From: Acanthamoeba lenticulata
Lineage: Eukaryota > Discosea > Longamoebia > Acanthamoebidae
NCBI GenBank assembly: GCA_002179805.1
Contig: NAVB01000126.1
Coordinates: forward strand, 1-64,000
DNA length: 64,000 bases
Direction: 5' to 3'
The notes under the pieces are model-generated. The model did no database searches. It was not told where the DNA came from and saw only the letters and a program-made list of their open reading frames with translations. Below, piece by piece: positions 20,770 through 31,046 of the stretch; position 1 is the first letter of the stretch, and each line of letters starts with the position of its first letter. Position numbers and translations under genes: made by a program.

Positions 20770-21030
20770 GGCCTGGGTCTTTTTCTTGTCTCCGCTGCAG
20801 CTGCGAGCTACCAGCGCCTGCGGATTGGGGCACTGGGCAGGCCGAGGGGCAAGATGGCCCGCCACAATTTGAGTTCGTTGCGCGGCTCGTCGCGGAGCAT
20901 GCTCTGAGAAGACGTTTGCGCACTTCTCCATCTCTCCCTGACCTTCTCTTTCGGGCTGATGTGGTCTCCGTGTGGCGCCCACAACGTGAAAAGAAGGGAA
21001 AAAAATTGAGAAACTCACACCATTACAAAG
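20770..21030. promoter_or_regulatory. Bidirectional promoter region (TTM-like / eEFSec)
   Basis: These 261 bases lie between two divergent start codons. The minus-strand frame is open through much of it, so the TTM-like protein could start further upstream (for example at the Met near 20936). A short A-rich patch (20990-21010) precedes the eEFSec ATG. Confidence 0.4.
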
Positions 21031-23463
21031 ATGGAGGCGCCTGCTGGGACACCTGCAAGTACAGTCAACATCAACTTGGGCATCCTCGGCCATGTGGACA
21101 GCGGCAAGACTAGCCTAGGTATGCGATTGCCTGCTTGCTTTAACTTTTTGATGCGTTTTGTGGCGGATGCTCACCCTTGCCGCATGGGGCAGCCAAGGCA
21201 CTTTCCACGCTTGCATCCACTGCTGCATTCGACAAGCATCCACAAAGCAAGCAGCGCGGCATCACCCTTGACCTCGGCTTCTCCGCGTTCACCACCGACC
21301 CTTCGCCTCGGCTTCGAGGTTTGCCTTCCCCGGCCTCCACCCCGGACTCCATCTGGCGCTGCCGACTAAAACTCAGCCCCCGCCTTCCTGCACCCACACC
21401 AAGCAGAGGCCGGCTACGAGCAGGTGCAGTACACGCTGGTGGACTGCCCGGGCCACGCGTCCCTCATCCGCACCATCATCGGCGGAGCCCAAATCATGGA
21501 CCTCGCCCTCCTCGTCATCGACATCGTCAAGGGCATCCAGACACAGACCGCCGAGGTACGCAGGTCTTGTGCCATTTGGCCCATGCCTTGTCGCGCGAGG
21601 GATCTCAATAGCCCTGGGTGGGTCGGTGGGCGGTGGGTGGCGTGGGACTAGTGCTTGGTGATCGCCGAGATGACAACGGACCGGCTGCTGCTGGTGTTGA
21701 ACAAGGTCGACATGCTGCCCGCTGACAACCGCGACGCGCACATCAAGAAGGCACAGGAGCGCATCCGGCGTGGCCTCAAGGGTACCAAGTTCGCCGATGC
21801 GCCCATGGTGGCCGTCGCCGCCTCTCCCAGCGCCGACGACAGCGCGCCGCCGCTCGGCCTTCCCCAGCTCGTATGTACCTCGCGACCTTTGGCCAATGTG
21901 CGTGTCGCCTGACGCGGGCGACACAGGTCGAGACCTTGCGCGAGATGACGGAGCTGCCCCGCAGGTCGGCCGAGGGGCCGTTTCTGCTGGCGGTCGACCA
22001 CTGCTTCCCGGTCAAGGGCCAGGGCACGGTGCTCACCGGGACCGTCCTGTCCGGCAGCGTCAAGGTCAACGACACCATCGAGCTGCCCGAGCTCAAGGTC
22101 CAGAAGAAGGTCAAGTCGCTGCAGGTCCGCGCCCCGGCCCACCACGCCCAGCCTCGGGGCCTTTTCATTGGTGACAAATCGCCATCTCTGCAGGTCTTCC
22201 ACAAGCCCGTGCCGAGCGCCAAGCAGGGAGACCGCGTGGGCATGTGCGTGACCCAGCTGGACGCGAAGCTGCTGGAGCGCGGGCTGGCCGCCACGCCGGG
22301 CTCCGTGGTCACCATGACCAGCGCCATCGCCGCCCTCAGGCGAATCAAATACTTTAAGCAGCCCATCCTCAACCGCACCAAGTTCCACGGCACGTCTCGC
22401 CTCCTCTTCTTCTTCTTCTTTCTCGTCCAACAGCAGTCGACCGGCCACTGCTGACACAGAAACAGTGACCGTGGGCCACACGACGGTGATGGCGACGCCG
22501 CTTTTCTTTTCTCTGCCCGTCCACGAGGACTCGCCTCCCGTCGCCGCCACCGCCGAGCTTCCCAGTGCGTTCCTCCTCCAGCAGCATCATCATCTCTTCT
22601 CTCGTGATCTGTCTTTGGTGGTGTCGTAACGCCGCTCGCGCACGTCAATAGCCAGCTTCGACTTCTCGCGCGAGTACTTGCGACAAGACGAGATGCTGGC
22701 CTCCACCAAGGACCGTCAGGTGCGACGACCCCCTTGAGCTTCCACTGTTCAAATAGCTCACATCGAGCACATGGGCGCACAGGTCGGCCAGCAATGGGCG
22801 CTGCTGCGATTCGAGAAGCCCGTCACGTGCTCGCCCCAGAGCCTCCTCATTGGGTCACGCCTCGACAGCGATATCCGTACCCCCCTTCCCCTTCCCCCCG
22901 TGTCGTCGCCTCACCTCCACCAACGGGCTATTTGACGGAGCGGTGTGACACACAGACAGCAGCACATGCCGCATCGCCTTCTATGGGCGGTTGCTGGGCG
23001 CGGCCGAGGAGCCCAACCAGGCACAGCTCAGGCTCTACAAACACAAGCAGCGAGAGGGGTAAGTAAGCTTGTTTTGGGGGTTTGTTTTCGAAAATGAGCC
23101 TGGCTCACCACAGTTGATCGCGTGTAGTGTGATCGACCGAGTGCAGGACCAGTACACGGTCATCGGTCGCGGGTTCTTCAAGAAGGAGACGGACCTCACC
23201 ATCTTCTTGGGCCTCAAAGTCGAGGCCTCCACCGGTATTGTATTTTCCCTTTGCCGCCCCTCGTCGACGAGGCCCGAAAACTATGGCAGAGGCTGACCCG
23301 AGCGAGCGTTGAAGGCGAGGTGGGCGTGCTGGAGTCGCCCTTTGGCAAGACGGGCAAGTACAAGGTGACGTTCCCCGACGGAGTGCCTAAAGATACCAAG
23401 GCCAAGCTCTTCCTCAAGTACCGCACGTTCTTCTTTGGGGACAAGCGCAAGATCGCCCAGTAG
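21031..23463 (+). CDS. EEFSEC: Selenocysteine-specific elongation factor eEFSec (SelB)
   Basis: GTPase that delivers Sec-tRNA to UGA codons with a SECIS element. Twelve exons (21031-21118, 21193-21318, 21377-21555, 21652-21870, 21927-22124, 22194-22389, 22466-22564, 22652-22719, 22783-22876, 22956-23058, 23128-23234, 23315-23463) give 541 aa; human eEFSec has 596. G1 GHVDSGKTSL, the eEFSec-specific ALSTLASTAAFDKHPQSKQR with RGITLDLG, G3 DCPGHASLIRTIIGGAQ, G4 NKVD; then domain 2 (FPVKGQGTVLTGTVLSG) and domain 3 (KFHVTVGHTTVM) and the C-terminal domain (VIGRGFFKKETDL, FGKTGKYKV). Intron 22390-22465 has a GC donor, and intron 22125-22193 is 69 nt without a stop, so it could be retained in frame. 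The basic C-terminal tail of the human protein is absent; the gene ends KRKIAQ. Confidence 0.96.
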
Positions 23464-23557
23464 GCCTTTTCCTTGTGATCCCAACCGGTTCTGTTTTTGG
23501 TGTTGTTCATGGTTAATCAAACAGGCTATTATGTCAATTAATTGGCTTCCAGATAAT

Positions 23558-25651
23558 TTATTCCTTTTTCATGCCACCGTTGCATCCTCTTCTTCGCTTC
23601 GACCGTCGATCCGGCGGTGATGTGCGGGACAGCTCGGGTGGGGCAGCCGGCGGATGTGCCAGTTGATGGTTGTAAAGCCCATCTCGGCCATAAGGCGCCG
23701 CATGGGCGCAGAAGGTAGTTGATTCGGGATCGAGCAGAGACGCGATGCTGGGGAGGCGAGAGGGTGGCGACGAGGACTCGCGCTGCTCAGGAAACGGCGA
23801 CGACTTCTCTCGAGATGAGCCAAACGGGTCGAGCGCCCACGAAACGGGCACAGGTGGCCGCATCCTCTTGGAGGTGCGAGTCTTCTCGACGAGTGGCGGA
23901 CTGTCCGGGTGTGTGGGTTCCGGATTGAGCAGACCACGAATGGAAAAGGGAGATACAGGGCTGGAGGGCTGAGGCAATGGGGCCGATGGGGGACTTCGTG
24001 TTGAGGACGGGGCCAGTGGCGGGTGGAAGAGGTCCAAAATGTTTCCGGGCGTGTCCTCGCGCTGTGTGAACACGGTCGTCACGCTGTTGTGCATGGCCTG
24101 CTCGGATCCGCCCAGCTCCTTGAACACCTGACCAGAGATGCACGCACAAGCAGATCAGCAACCTGTTCATGATGATAATCCAGTCGTTGGCAAGAGTACA
24201 TGAATCATTTCCATAATCTTCAGCTGTAGCCCAGCACAGTTGTTGCTGTACTTCCTGATGGTGCGACTCTTCGGGCAGTCTCGCCTTACATCAGTGCCAT
24301 CTGAACGCAGAAAAGTGAGACAAGGGCAGCTCTGGCTTGTGACCAAAAGGTGAGCGGCGGAAGTCGCACCGTCTTCGGCCTGCGAGAGGTAGAGCGAGTG
24401 AGAAAACACCTCCACAGGCGATGACAGCACAACAAGCTCCGAAAAGGGGCCGAGATCGGCTGCGGGGCTGGTGAGGCGAAAGCGGAGCGAGAACTTGGAC
24501 CCCGAGCGCTGTTGGGAGGTGGTGAGCAGCTTGAGCTTCCTGAACGAGGCGGAAAACACCCCCGCATTCCAGTCGCTCTGTAGACAACATCGAAGGCCGA
24601 TGAGTTTTGTGGTTGAGATGCAAGTTATCTTGCAAGGGTCCCACCTTCTCAAGACGCAATCTGGTGGAGCCCTCAATGGCCCTCTCCACCGCTTCTCCGT
24701 TGTCACTACGGACCACGCTCACCTCGACGAAGACTCCACCACCCGCCAAAGCAGCTAAAAGTCGCGGCAGGTGGTCATCTCGGAGGGCTGCAGGATTGGT
24801 TGATTGAGTTAGCCAGGACCAATCACCGTCGTGCAAATTTGTTGTGCAACTTCCGGAAAGCACGTGATCAAAAACCCAAAAGGGGAATTTAATCACGGGC
24901 AGCTCCCCAACCGGTTTTTTATAAATTACTGTTTTGGGCGACTGCTGGAAGGAGAAGCTGAAATAGCGATGCCTTGGCGTACCTGTCAGGACACCACTCG
25001 TGGGTGGGGACGGTGGGGTGATAAGGTAGACCGAGGGGAAGGGCTTGAGCAGGCGCTGGTAGACGGTGCGAGACGGCGGCTGTACCCCCATCTGCAGCAC
25101 GACCTGGGGGACCTGTGACCCCAGCTCAGGCCTGACCATCGCCACCACATGGTGATTTAGATAACGGACATTGTACGGTCAGTAAAGGCAAATCCGGTAA
25201 CACGCCGCTGAGGTGGTGGCTCAGCAACGTTGAGGCGCTGAAGAGGTGAACTGGGGCTCCAAGAGATACGGACCGTGAGCGGGTAGGAGAAGATCCGCTG
25301 CATGGGGCAGTATCGGGCAACGCGAGATGTGGAGGAATTGAAGGCCTTGGCGTAACGGGCGGACGTCGTGTTGTGGGTGGGGGAGAGTGAAGATATGGCT
25401 CGGGCATCTGTGGAGGAGACGAGTCAGATCTCGCGGCGGTACATCAACAGCAAAGAGAAGACACACACCAGAGGTTGGCCCAACCAACTCTCTTGTGGGG
25501 CGATGGGTTGAGCGGGAAGAAACTGGAATGGGTAGGAAAAGGGAGATGAGCTTGATGAGCTGAAAGGAGGAAGTCCTGGTCCGTGGCTTGTGGTAGATGA
25601 TGTCATGGACGACGTGTGGGCGGTGAATACCGCGCTCAAGAATGGATTCAT
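23558..25651 (-). CDS. Candidate DNA-binding transcription factor A (CudA/STAT-like beta-sandwich?), paralogue of 31518-33087
   Basis: Exons 25651-25469, 25407-25177, 25112-24983, 24787-24645, 24577-24370, 24300-24200, 24127-23558 total 521 aa in frame. The N-terminal 140 residues are Ser/Pro-rich. The conserved core has QPPSRTVYQRLLKPFPSVYL, a strand-rich part, FRKLKLLTTSQQRSGSKF with LRFRL, VVLSSPVEVFSHSLYL, and YSNNCAGLQLKIMEM. The C-terminus is Pro/Ser-rich and basic (SKRRRG). The pattern of a QPP-x3-VY-x-R-x-LKP-x-P entry followed by a K-L-K-L-x-x-x-S-Q-Q strand and an S-x-P-[IV]-x-V-x-SH strand recalls beta-sandwich factors of the p53/Rel/STAT type; Dictyostelium CudA is the nearest family I can suggest, from memory. 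Core intron positions match the paralogue. Function is inference. Confidence 0.75.
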
Positions 25652-26687
25652 GAATCTGACTACTACCACAGTAGGAGTCAAGAAGGCGGCAGCCGTAGAG
25701 GCGCACTAGCCGATCGCTGGAGGTCACTTGTGTTGACAACGGTGAGGAAAGCTTTGTAAAAGTAGTGACTGACCTTACAGGCTGGACGTGAAGAAAGTGC
25801 GCAAGGAAACTTTAAAAGAGAACGAGACGAGGATTGCAGCACACGCCGGATTGCGCCAGTGACCAAGGGCTTCATTTTTCCTCGGTCCGGAGGGTGGGTT
25901 GAACGCGTATCTCCATCACCACACAACGGGGGCCCTAGCCCCCTTTTTCCGACTCGCCCGCGAAACTTGGCGCAGCGAGCCAAAAGAACCAGAGATCTGG
26001 CTTCCTGAATGCCTCGTGGACTGGCAATGTGCAGCCCAATGCTGCGCTGATTCCCGGCCAATAAACACCTAACCGGCGATTTCTTACATGTCATGCGTAG
26101 CATTTCAAACCCATGGCCAATCCCAGCGTTCCCATCACGCACACCCACGCACATTGATCCACCTGGTTGGTCCTCGCGGCTGGCAAGCTTTGACAGCCAA
26201 CCACTGGAAGTCGAGGAAGCTTCACAATAAAAAGGCCGCGCAGAACAGATAACGCGAGAGAGCTGCCCGAGAACTTGAGCAGAAAAGGCCGCGCGCGGGC
26301 GCGATGTGCAGAGAAGCTGTGCATTTCTCCCGGCGGTAAAATTCGTGCCCCGCTAAAGCCACATGGGGCTGTCTCTCTCTGCTGTATGGCCCCAACAGCA
26401 GTGCACAAAGTGACCGACGCGCGGTGATCAGTCACACCACCAAGAGGAAGCTGGTTCTGTTGGCCGAGAATAGAACAGAGATAGAACAGAGGAAGAAAAA
26501 CAACGGTACATTGGGCAAGGTGGTCGGCACAGGTACGCACACACACACACACACACCGTTGTTGTTGTGGCGGTGTTGCAGCCAACCATCGCGTGTTGTG
26601 GCCACACGCCCATGTGGTCACATGACGTCGATGACAGAGAAAGAGAGGATAGGGAGGAGAAGGAGGGATTCCACAACGTTGGAGGGC
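25652..26687. other. 1.0-kb intergenic region, no gene found
   Basis: Between the start of factor A and the 3' end of the AMMECR1-DnaJ gene (both minus). Reading frames on both strands are broken or lack coding character. A (CA)n microsatellite lies near 26533. Nothing resembling a tRNA, snRNA or transposon terminus was recognised. It is the longest non-coding gap apart from 33088-34193, so it probably contains the factor A promoter or an unannotated non-coding transcript. Confidence 0.45.
26532..26554. repeat. (CA)n microsatellite
   Basis: A run of about eleven CA dinucleotides in the intergenic region upstream of the AMMECR1-DnaJ 3' end. It is likely polymorphic and has no visible role. 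Confidence 0.8.
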
Positions 26688-27851
26688 TCAGCGCGCAGGA
26701 CCTGTTCGCGGACCAGAGCCAGGCTTGTTGATGAGCCGCAGGGTACCCTTCTCGTAGTCGCCGATCTGCTTGTAGGCCGAGTTGATTTCCACAAACTTAC
26801 GGTCACAGTCGGGACAATTGGTATGCTTGTCGGGATGATATTGTAGAGAGAGCTTGCGGAAGGCCTTCTTGACGTCGGCCATCGGAGCGCCTCTTGGCAC
26901 GCCAAGGACGTCGTAGTTGGTCTGGAATTCGTCGTAGTCCTTGTCGTAGGTGACTTCCATGCCGCGCAGCACGAACACACTCACGACCAGCGCCGCAATC
27001 GCCAGCATGAAGAGCCACGTCGACATGGGCGAAGAGGAAGATGCTGACGAGGACGACGAGGAAGAAGAGGAAGATCGAGAGGAGGCGGAGGCGCCCGCGC
27101 CTTCTTTAAGACGCTTCGTGAGGGAGGTAACGTAACGGTGACGTCGCCTCCGGATCGTGCGCTCCAGCTTCGTCTTTTCATCTTCCTCGGTGTCGCGCCC
27201 GTGGGTGGAGAGCTCCTTGAGCCTCGCCTCCTTCTCCTTGGCATCGACGTGCTTGAAGTAGTCCTTGGCCGACACGATGCACGACGAGGTCTCGAAGCGG
27301 ATGATTTCGACGCTGGCCATAAATTGAGGCGTCATCTCCCCCGTGTAGCCCGCTTTCCTGATACCCTCCTCGATGGCCGCCTTTTTACTCCATCCTCGTG
27401 CTAGAATCGTCTCAGGAGGGTACACTTTGCTATACTGCGTGTTGCCCACCTTGAACACAATCCGAATGCCGTGCTTCCCGACCTCCCAATCGTCTAACTT
27501 CTGGATGGTCTTGTACGTCCTGGGCAAGATGACGCTGGCCGAACAGCGCAGGTACGGAATGTCCTCGGCAGTGATGGGGCTTTGGCGCGGATCTTCGAAC
27601 GCGCTGGCTCTAATGGTACGCAAGAACTGGTCCGAGTGAAGCTGCACCGGCGTCATCGTGATAAGAGAGCCTCGCGCCTCGAAGACGGTTCGTTCCTTGC
27701 CCTGCGAATCCTGCTTCTTCACTCGCTTGGCCCATGAAATACACAGCGGGCACGACGCATCCGGGAATTCGGGAGGGGCGCATTTCTGCTTCTCTAGATG
27801 ACTCACTACTGTGTCGAAGCAGTAGTAACACAATTCACGAGACGCCTTCAT
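26688..27851 (-). CDS. AMMECR1-domain protein with transmembrane segment and C-terminal DnaJ (J) domain
   Basis: One uninterrupted exon, 387 aa. Residues 1-206 align by eye with human AMMECR1 over its whole fold: LCYYCFDTVVSHL, LHSDQFLRTIRASAF, ITAEDIPYLRCSASV, DWEVGKHGIRIVF, RGWSKKAAIEEGIRKAGY, CIVSAKDYF. The AMMECR1 signature LRGCIGT is replaced by ARGSLIT at residues 59-65. A charged linker and a poly-Ser tract (258-274) lead to a hydrophobic segment (278-296, TWLFMLAIAALVVSVFVL). Residues about 311-373 are a J domain with HPD at 339-341 (LGVPRGAPMADVKKAFRKLS, YHPDKH, INSAYKQIG). A J domain with HPD predicts stimulation of an Hsp70; AMMECR1 activity is unknown in any organism. Topology (J domain cytosolic or luminal) cannot be told. 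No intron breaks the fusion, so it does not depend on splicing. Confidence 0.92.
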   Translation of the reverse strand: MKASRELCYYCFDTVVSHLEKQKCAPPEFPDASCPLCISWAKRVKKQDSQGKERTVFEARGSLITMTPVQLHSDQFLRTIRASAFEDPRQSPITAEDIPYLRCSASVILPRTYKTIQKLDDWEVGKHGIRIVFKVGNTQYSKVYPPETILARGWSKKAAIEEGIRKAGYTGEMTPQFMASVEIIRFETSSCIVSAKDYFKHVDAKEKEARLKELSTHGRDTEEDEKTKLERTIRRRRHRYVTSLTKRLKEGAGASASSRSSSSSSSSSSASSSSPMSTWLFMLAIAALVVSVFVLRGMEVTYDKDYDEFQTNYDVLGVPRGAPMADVKKAFRKLSLQYHPDKHTNCPDCDRKFVEINSAYKQIGDYEKGTLRLINKPGSGPRTGPAR

Positions 27852-28147
27852 CTCTCTCTCTCTTTCTCTCCTCCTTTTGTTGAAGCTCCCCCTCACTCTC
27901 TCTTGTGTGCGAGTTTCCGTCACAGCAAGCAGTACTCCACGGTTTGGCTGCGCAGTTCCACTTCCCTTTCTTCTTGTCGTTTTTTGTATTCGAAAGTGTC
28001 GACACCAGCTGGGCGTAACGGACGGCCACACACTACTGTAGCGCCCGTGTGGGCGTGACGTAGGCGCACGGCTCCTTACGCGGTCTGCTAGCCCTTTCTG
28101 ACTGGGGAAGGAAGGAACACTAAAATGCCTTTTCGGTGCTCTCACGC
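27852..28147. promoter_or_regulatory. Upstream region of the AMMECR1-DnaJ gene with CT-rich tract
   Basis: A (CT)n/(TC)n tract (27852-27876) sits directly upstream of the minus-strand ATG, i.e. a GA-rich 5' leader on the coding strand. The rest of the 296 bases also includes the 3' flank of the SGNH hydrolase gene. No further gene is seen. Confidence 0.4.
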
Positions 28148-29085
28148 TTACTGTTCGGTCAACCAGCTGAGTTCCTTCACGCGAGCGTACAGCAGCTCCC
28201 CGAACCGATCGTAGCCATGTGGAGTGAAGTGCAGCCCTGTACCACGACCCAGCGCATCATGAACAACACTGATCAAGCAGGAGAGCGAGCAGTGAGTCTG
28301 ATTGTACCATCATCCCAAAACAAGCTCCTCTCTGCCTCGCTCAGACTGAACTGGGGCAGGAGAACGGCCAAATCGAAGAACTCAACCTTGTCGTTCTCTT
28401 CAGCGAACCTCCTGTGTGGTGACAACCGAAGCACAGGTGAGCACAATGCAACGAGGGATGTGCTTTAGGCAGCTTGGGCTTACTTGAGGTCTTCGTTGAT
28501 GCCCTTGCGCTTCTCTGCGATGCTCGCGTACTGAGGCCTAACCTCCATGTGATGTTCGGGAAGGGAGATAGCCAGCGTGCAGCACCCGTGTGCGTGCGCT
28601 GTTTGGTGCAGGCCACGGATCGTGCTCACGATCTGCTCTCGGGTCTGGTGGCTGCCCAGGTCGTTTGTGCCTTAGCACCGCGGAGTGAGATGGACCCTTG
28701 CAGTAGTTCCCACAGCTTGTGAAGGTATCATACCACCGAGAATGAACACGAAGTCGAAGGGGGGCTTGCGTTGTACGTAGGTTTCAAGCACCTGTGGCAG
28801 TCGCTTTTGCATTTCCTGTGTTCTTTCTCCAGAGAGACCTGCCTCAACAACCTGCACAACCAAGAAAAGAGGACGTGAGGGAAGGAACTGATCTTGAGGG
28901 AAGCATAGAGGCGGTACCAGCCAGCGGGAGGCGGTGGTCTCAGACGTGCTGACGTGCGCGTCAAGGAGGGCTTGCAGACGCTGCGCGTAAGGATGCATGC
29001 GCCCCCACGCATGGTAACCCTCGGTGAGACTGTCCCCAAACGCCAAAATCAGTTTTGTTTGTGTTGTCATCAAGCGCTTCAACAT
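28148..29085 (-). CDS. SGNH/GDSL hydrolase, isoamyl acetate-hydrolysing esterase (IAH1)-like
   Basis: Small cytosolic serine esterase. Exons 29085-28954, 28851-28734, 28670-28484, 28411-28308, 28236-28148 sum to 209 aa in frame. SGNH blocks: block I LILAFGDSLTEG (nucleophile Ser), block II VVEAGLSGERT (Gly), block III LGGTNDLG (Asn), block V DGGLHFTPHGYDRFGELL (Asp and His). Length and block spacing fit IAH1 and plant GDSL esterases of the CPRD49 type. There is no signal peptide. The alternative start MTTQTK at 29070 gives a protein five residues shorter. Substrate is unknown. Divergent from the calponin-homology gene. Confidence 0.88.
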
Positions 29086-29286
29086 CAAAAAACAGGCCGT
29101 ACAAGATCTGCTTCAGTTTTGGCCCTCTGTGCCTCTGGGCTTGGTGGGCAAGTGCGAAACGCGATAATAATTGCAACTCCGGTGGGCTGATACGGTCGGA
29201 AGAAGAGAACGAAGTCACCACGGGCCAACGGCTCCATTTCACAACAGCGCGAACTTGCGGTGAGGAGATCTTTCTCTCGCCTCACC
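29086..29286. promoter_or_regulatory. Bidirectional promoter (SGNH hydrolase / CH-domain protein)
   Basis: 201 bases between two divergent start codons. No clear TATA box or known motif; no extra ORF. Confidence 0.4.
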
Positions 29287-31046
29287 ATGGAGTCGTGGTT
29301 AAACTTGATCGCAGCTTGGCCCATGTCCACCTCCAGCGATCTGCGATGGGGCGTCCTTTTGGGCATGGCCATTGGAGGCGGCCTTGTCGCCCTTGTAAAC
29401 TACCTGCGCGACCTCCGCCGCCAGCACGTCGGTACACGCTTTTCGAACTCACCTCTTTTTTCCTCTTTTCTACTCATCCTTCTTTAGTTTTTATTTATTT
29501 ATTTGTTATTTATCTTATTTGATGTTCTTTGGCTGCCCCAGATAAGCTGGTGGAGGAGAAGGTGGAGCGCATTTTGGCCTTGGTGGAGCAGCGACATGCT
29601 GAAGTGGAACGTCGCCTGCAAGCGGAGAGCGAGGCCAAGGAGTCTTCGCGCGTCGCCACCCCCGCTGCGAGCAGCTCCACGAGCAATGCCAGCTGGGAGC
29701 AGAAGAAGCCATACACGCCCACTCACGTTCGATACCGTCCCCTCCCCCCCCAATGCTCTCCGTGTGCCCCCAATGGCCATGCCTTCTTATACACACTCGC
29801 GCATCGCCGTTGATCAATGGTGTAGAGATCCTCCCTGCTCAAAGCGGCCACCACCACCACACGGCCTGCCGCGACTCCTTCGCCGTCTTCATCACCCTCT
29901 TCCTCGTCAGCTTCGTCCACACCGTCACTGTCTCCTTCGTCCTCACCCTCTTCCTCGTCGTCCACCAACTCCCCAACCAAGAGCGAAAAGCCCAAACTGC
30001 AGAAGTCCTACAGCACAGCCAGTACGCGCGCTCCCTCTTTCTGCCCTCCTGCTTGATCAGCCACGCGCTCGGCGTGCAAACTGATGGCGGCCCCTTCTCC
30101 TCCTCGCTGCAGCGATTTGGCGAGGCGAAGACGAGGCCACGTTGAGGAAAAGGTCCTCTCTCCTCTCCTTCTCGACCTCAAAGGTCTTGTCCTCGACCGC
30201 GCTGCTCACAAAGGAAGGCGAGTGGCGACAACAGACAAAACCTGGAGCGGCAGAGCAGCATGCAGCAGCTGTACGGCATGGAGGTCGAGATCGCCAAGAA
30301 GATCGAAAAGAAAAACGAGCCGCTCATCGGGCCCATGATCAAGTGGGTCTACGAGGTGATCGGCGAAGAGGCCGTGGGCGAGTTCCCCGACTGTCTCAAG
30401 AGCGGCCGGGTGCTGTGCGCGCTGATGAACAAGCTGTGGCCGGGGATCATCACCGACGTCCACACGCGTCCCATTGTCCTGCTCGAGCGGGTGCGCCGGG
30501 CCATCTCCCTCCCACCTCCTTATCTCTCTCTCTCTCTCTCTACAACTCCACCGCCACATCCCACAACGAAAGACACATGTGTCAAACTCTTCCTCCCTTG
30601 GTCACGTCACACGCGACCACCGCTGTCTCTGTCACGACTGACGAGTGCTGGTGGTGGTGGCTGCATCGTGCGTGCTCGTCATTCTGGAAAAACAAACAGG
30701 AAAACATCCAAAAGTATCTGGACGCGTGCGCCAAGATGGGCATCAGAAAGGACGATTTGTTCGGAGTCAGCGACCTCTACGAGGAGGTACGTGTGCTCTG
30801 GTCCCGTCTTGTCTCTTCGGCCGTCAAAAGTAATCATCACCAGGGCACCCACGATTGGTTGCTATGTTGAAGAAATTCTCACAACACACGTGGCCACACT
30901 CGCCCACACGCGCCGTGCAGAAGTACCTACCGGGCGTGGTCCAAAACGTGTATGCCGTGGCGCGCTCCGTGCAGCAGCGCAAGACTTGGGACGGCCCCGT
31001 GCTTCTTCCACCGCCCGCGGAGAAGACGGTCGACATTTCGGCCTGA
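29287..31046 (+). CDS. Membrane-anchored transgelin/calponin-like protein (single CH domain)
   Basis: Exons 29287-29431, 29542-29726, 29826-30021, 30113-30140, 30235-30490, 30700-30786, 30921-31046 give 340 aa in frame. The N-terminus has one hydrophobic segment at about residues 20-40 (WGVLLGMAIGGGLVALVNYL) followed by Arg-rich residues, a signal-anchor pattern. Then a coiled-coil stretch (EEKVERILALVEQRHAEVER), a Ser/Thr/Pro/Ala linker, and from residue about 195 a type-3 calponin-homology domain close to transgelin: LYGMEVEIAKKIEKKNEPLI, LKSGRVLCALMNKLWPG, ENIQKYLDACAKMGIRKDDL, VSDLYEEKYLPGVVQNVYAV. Transgelins bind and bundle actin but are soluble; a membrane anchor would tether actin to a membrane (inference). 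The 28-nt exon 4 and its flanking introns are the least certain part. Confidence 0.82.
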
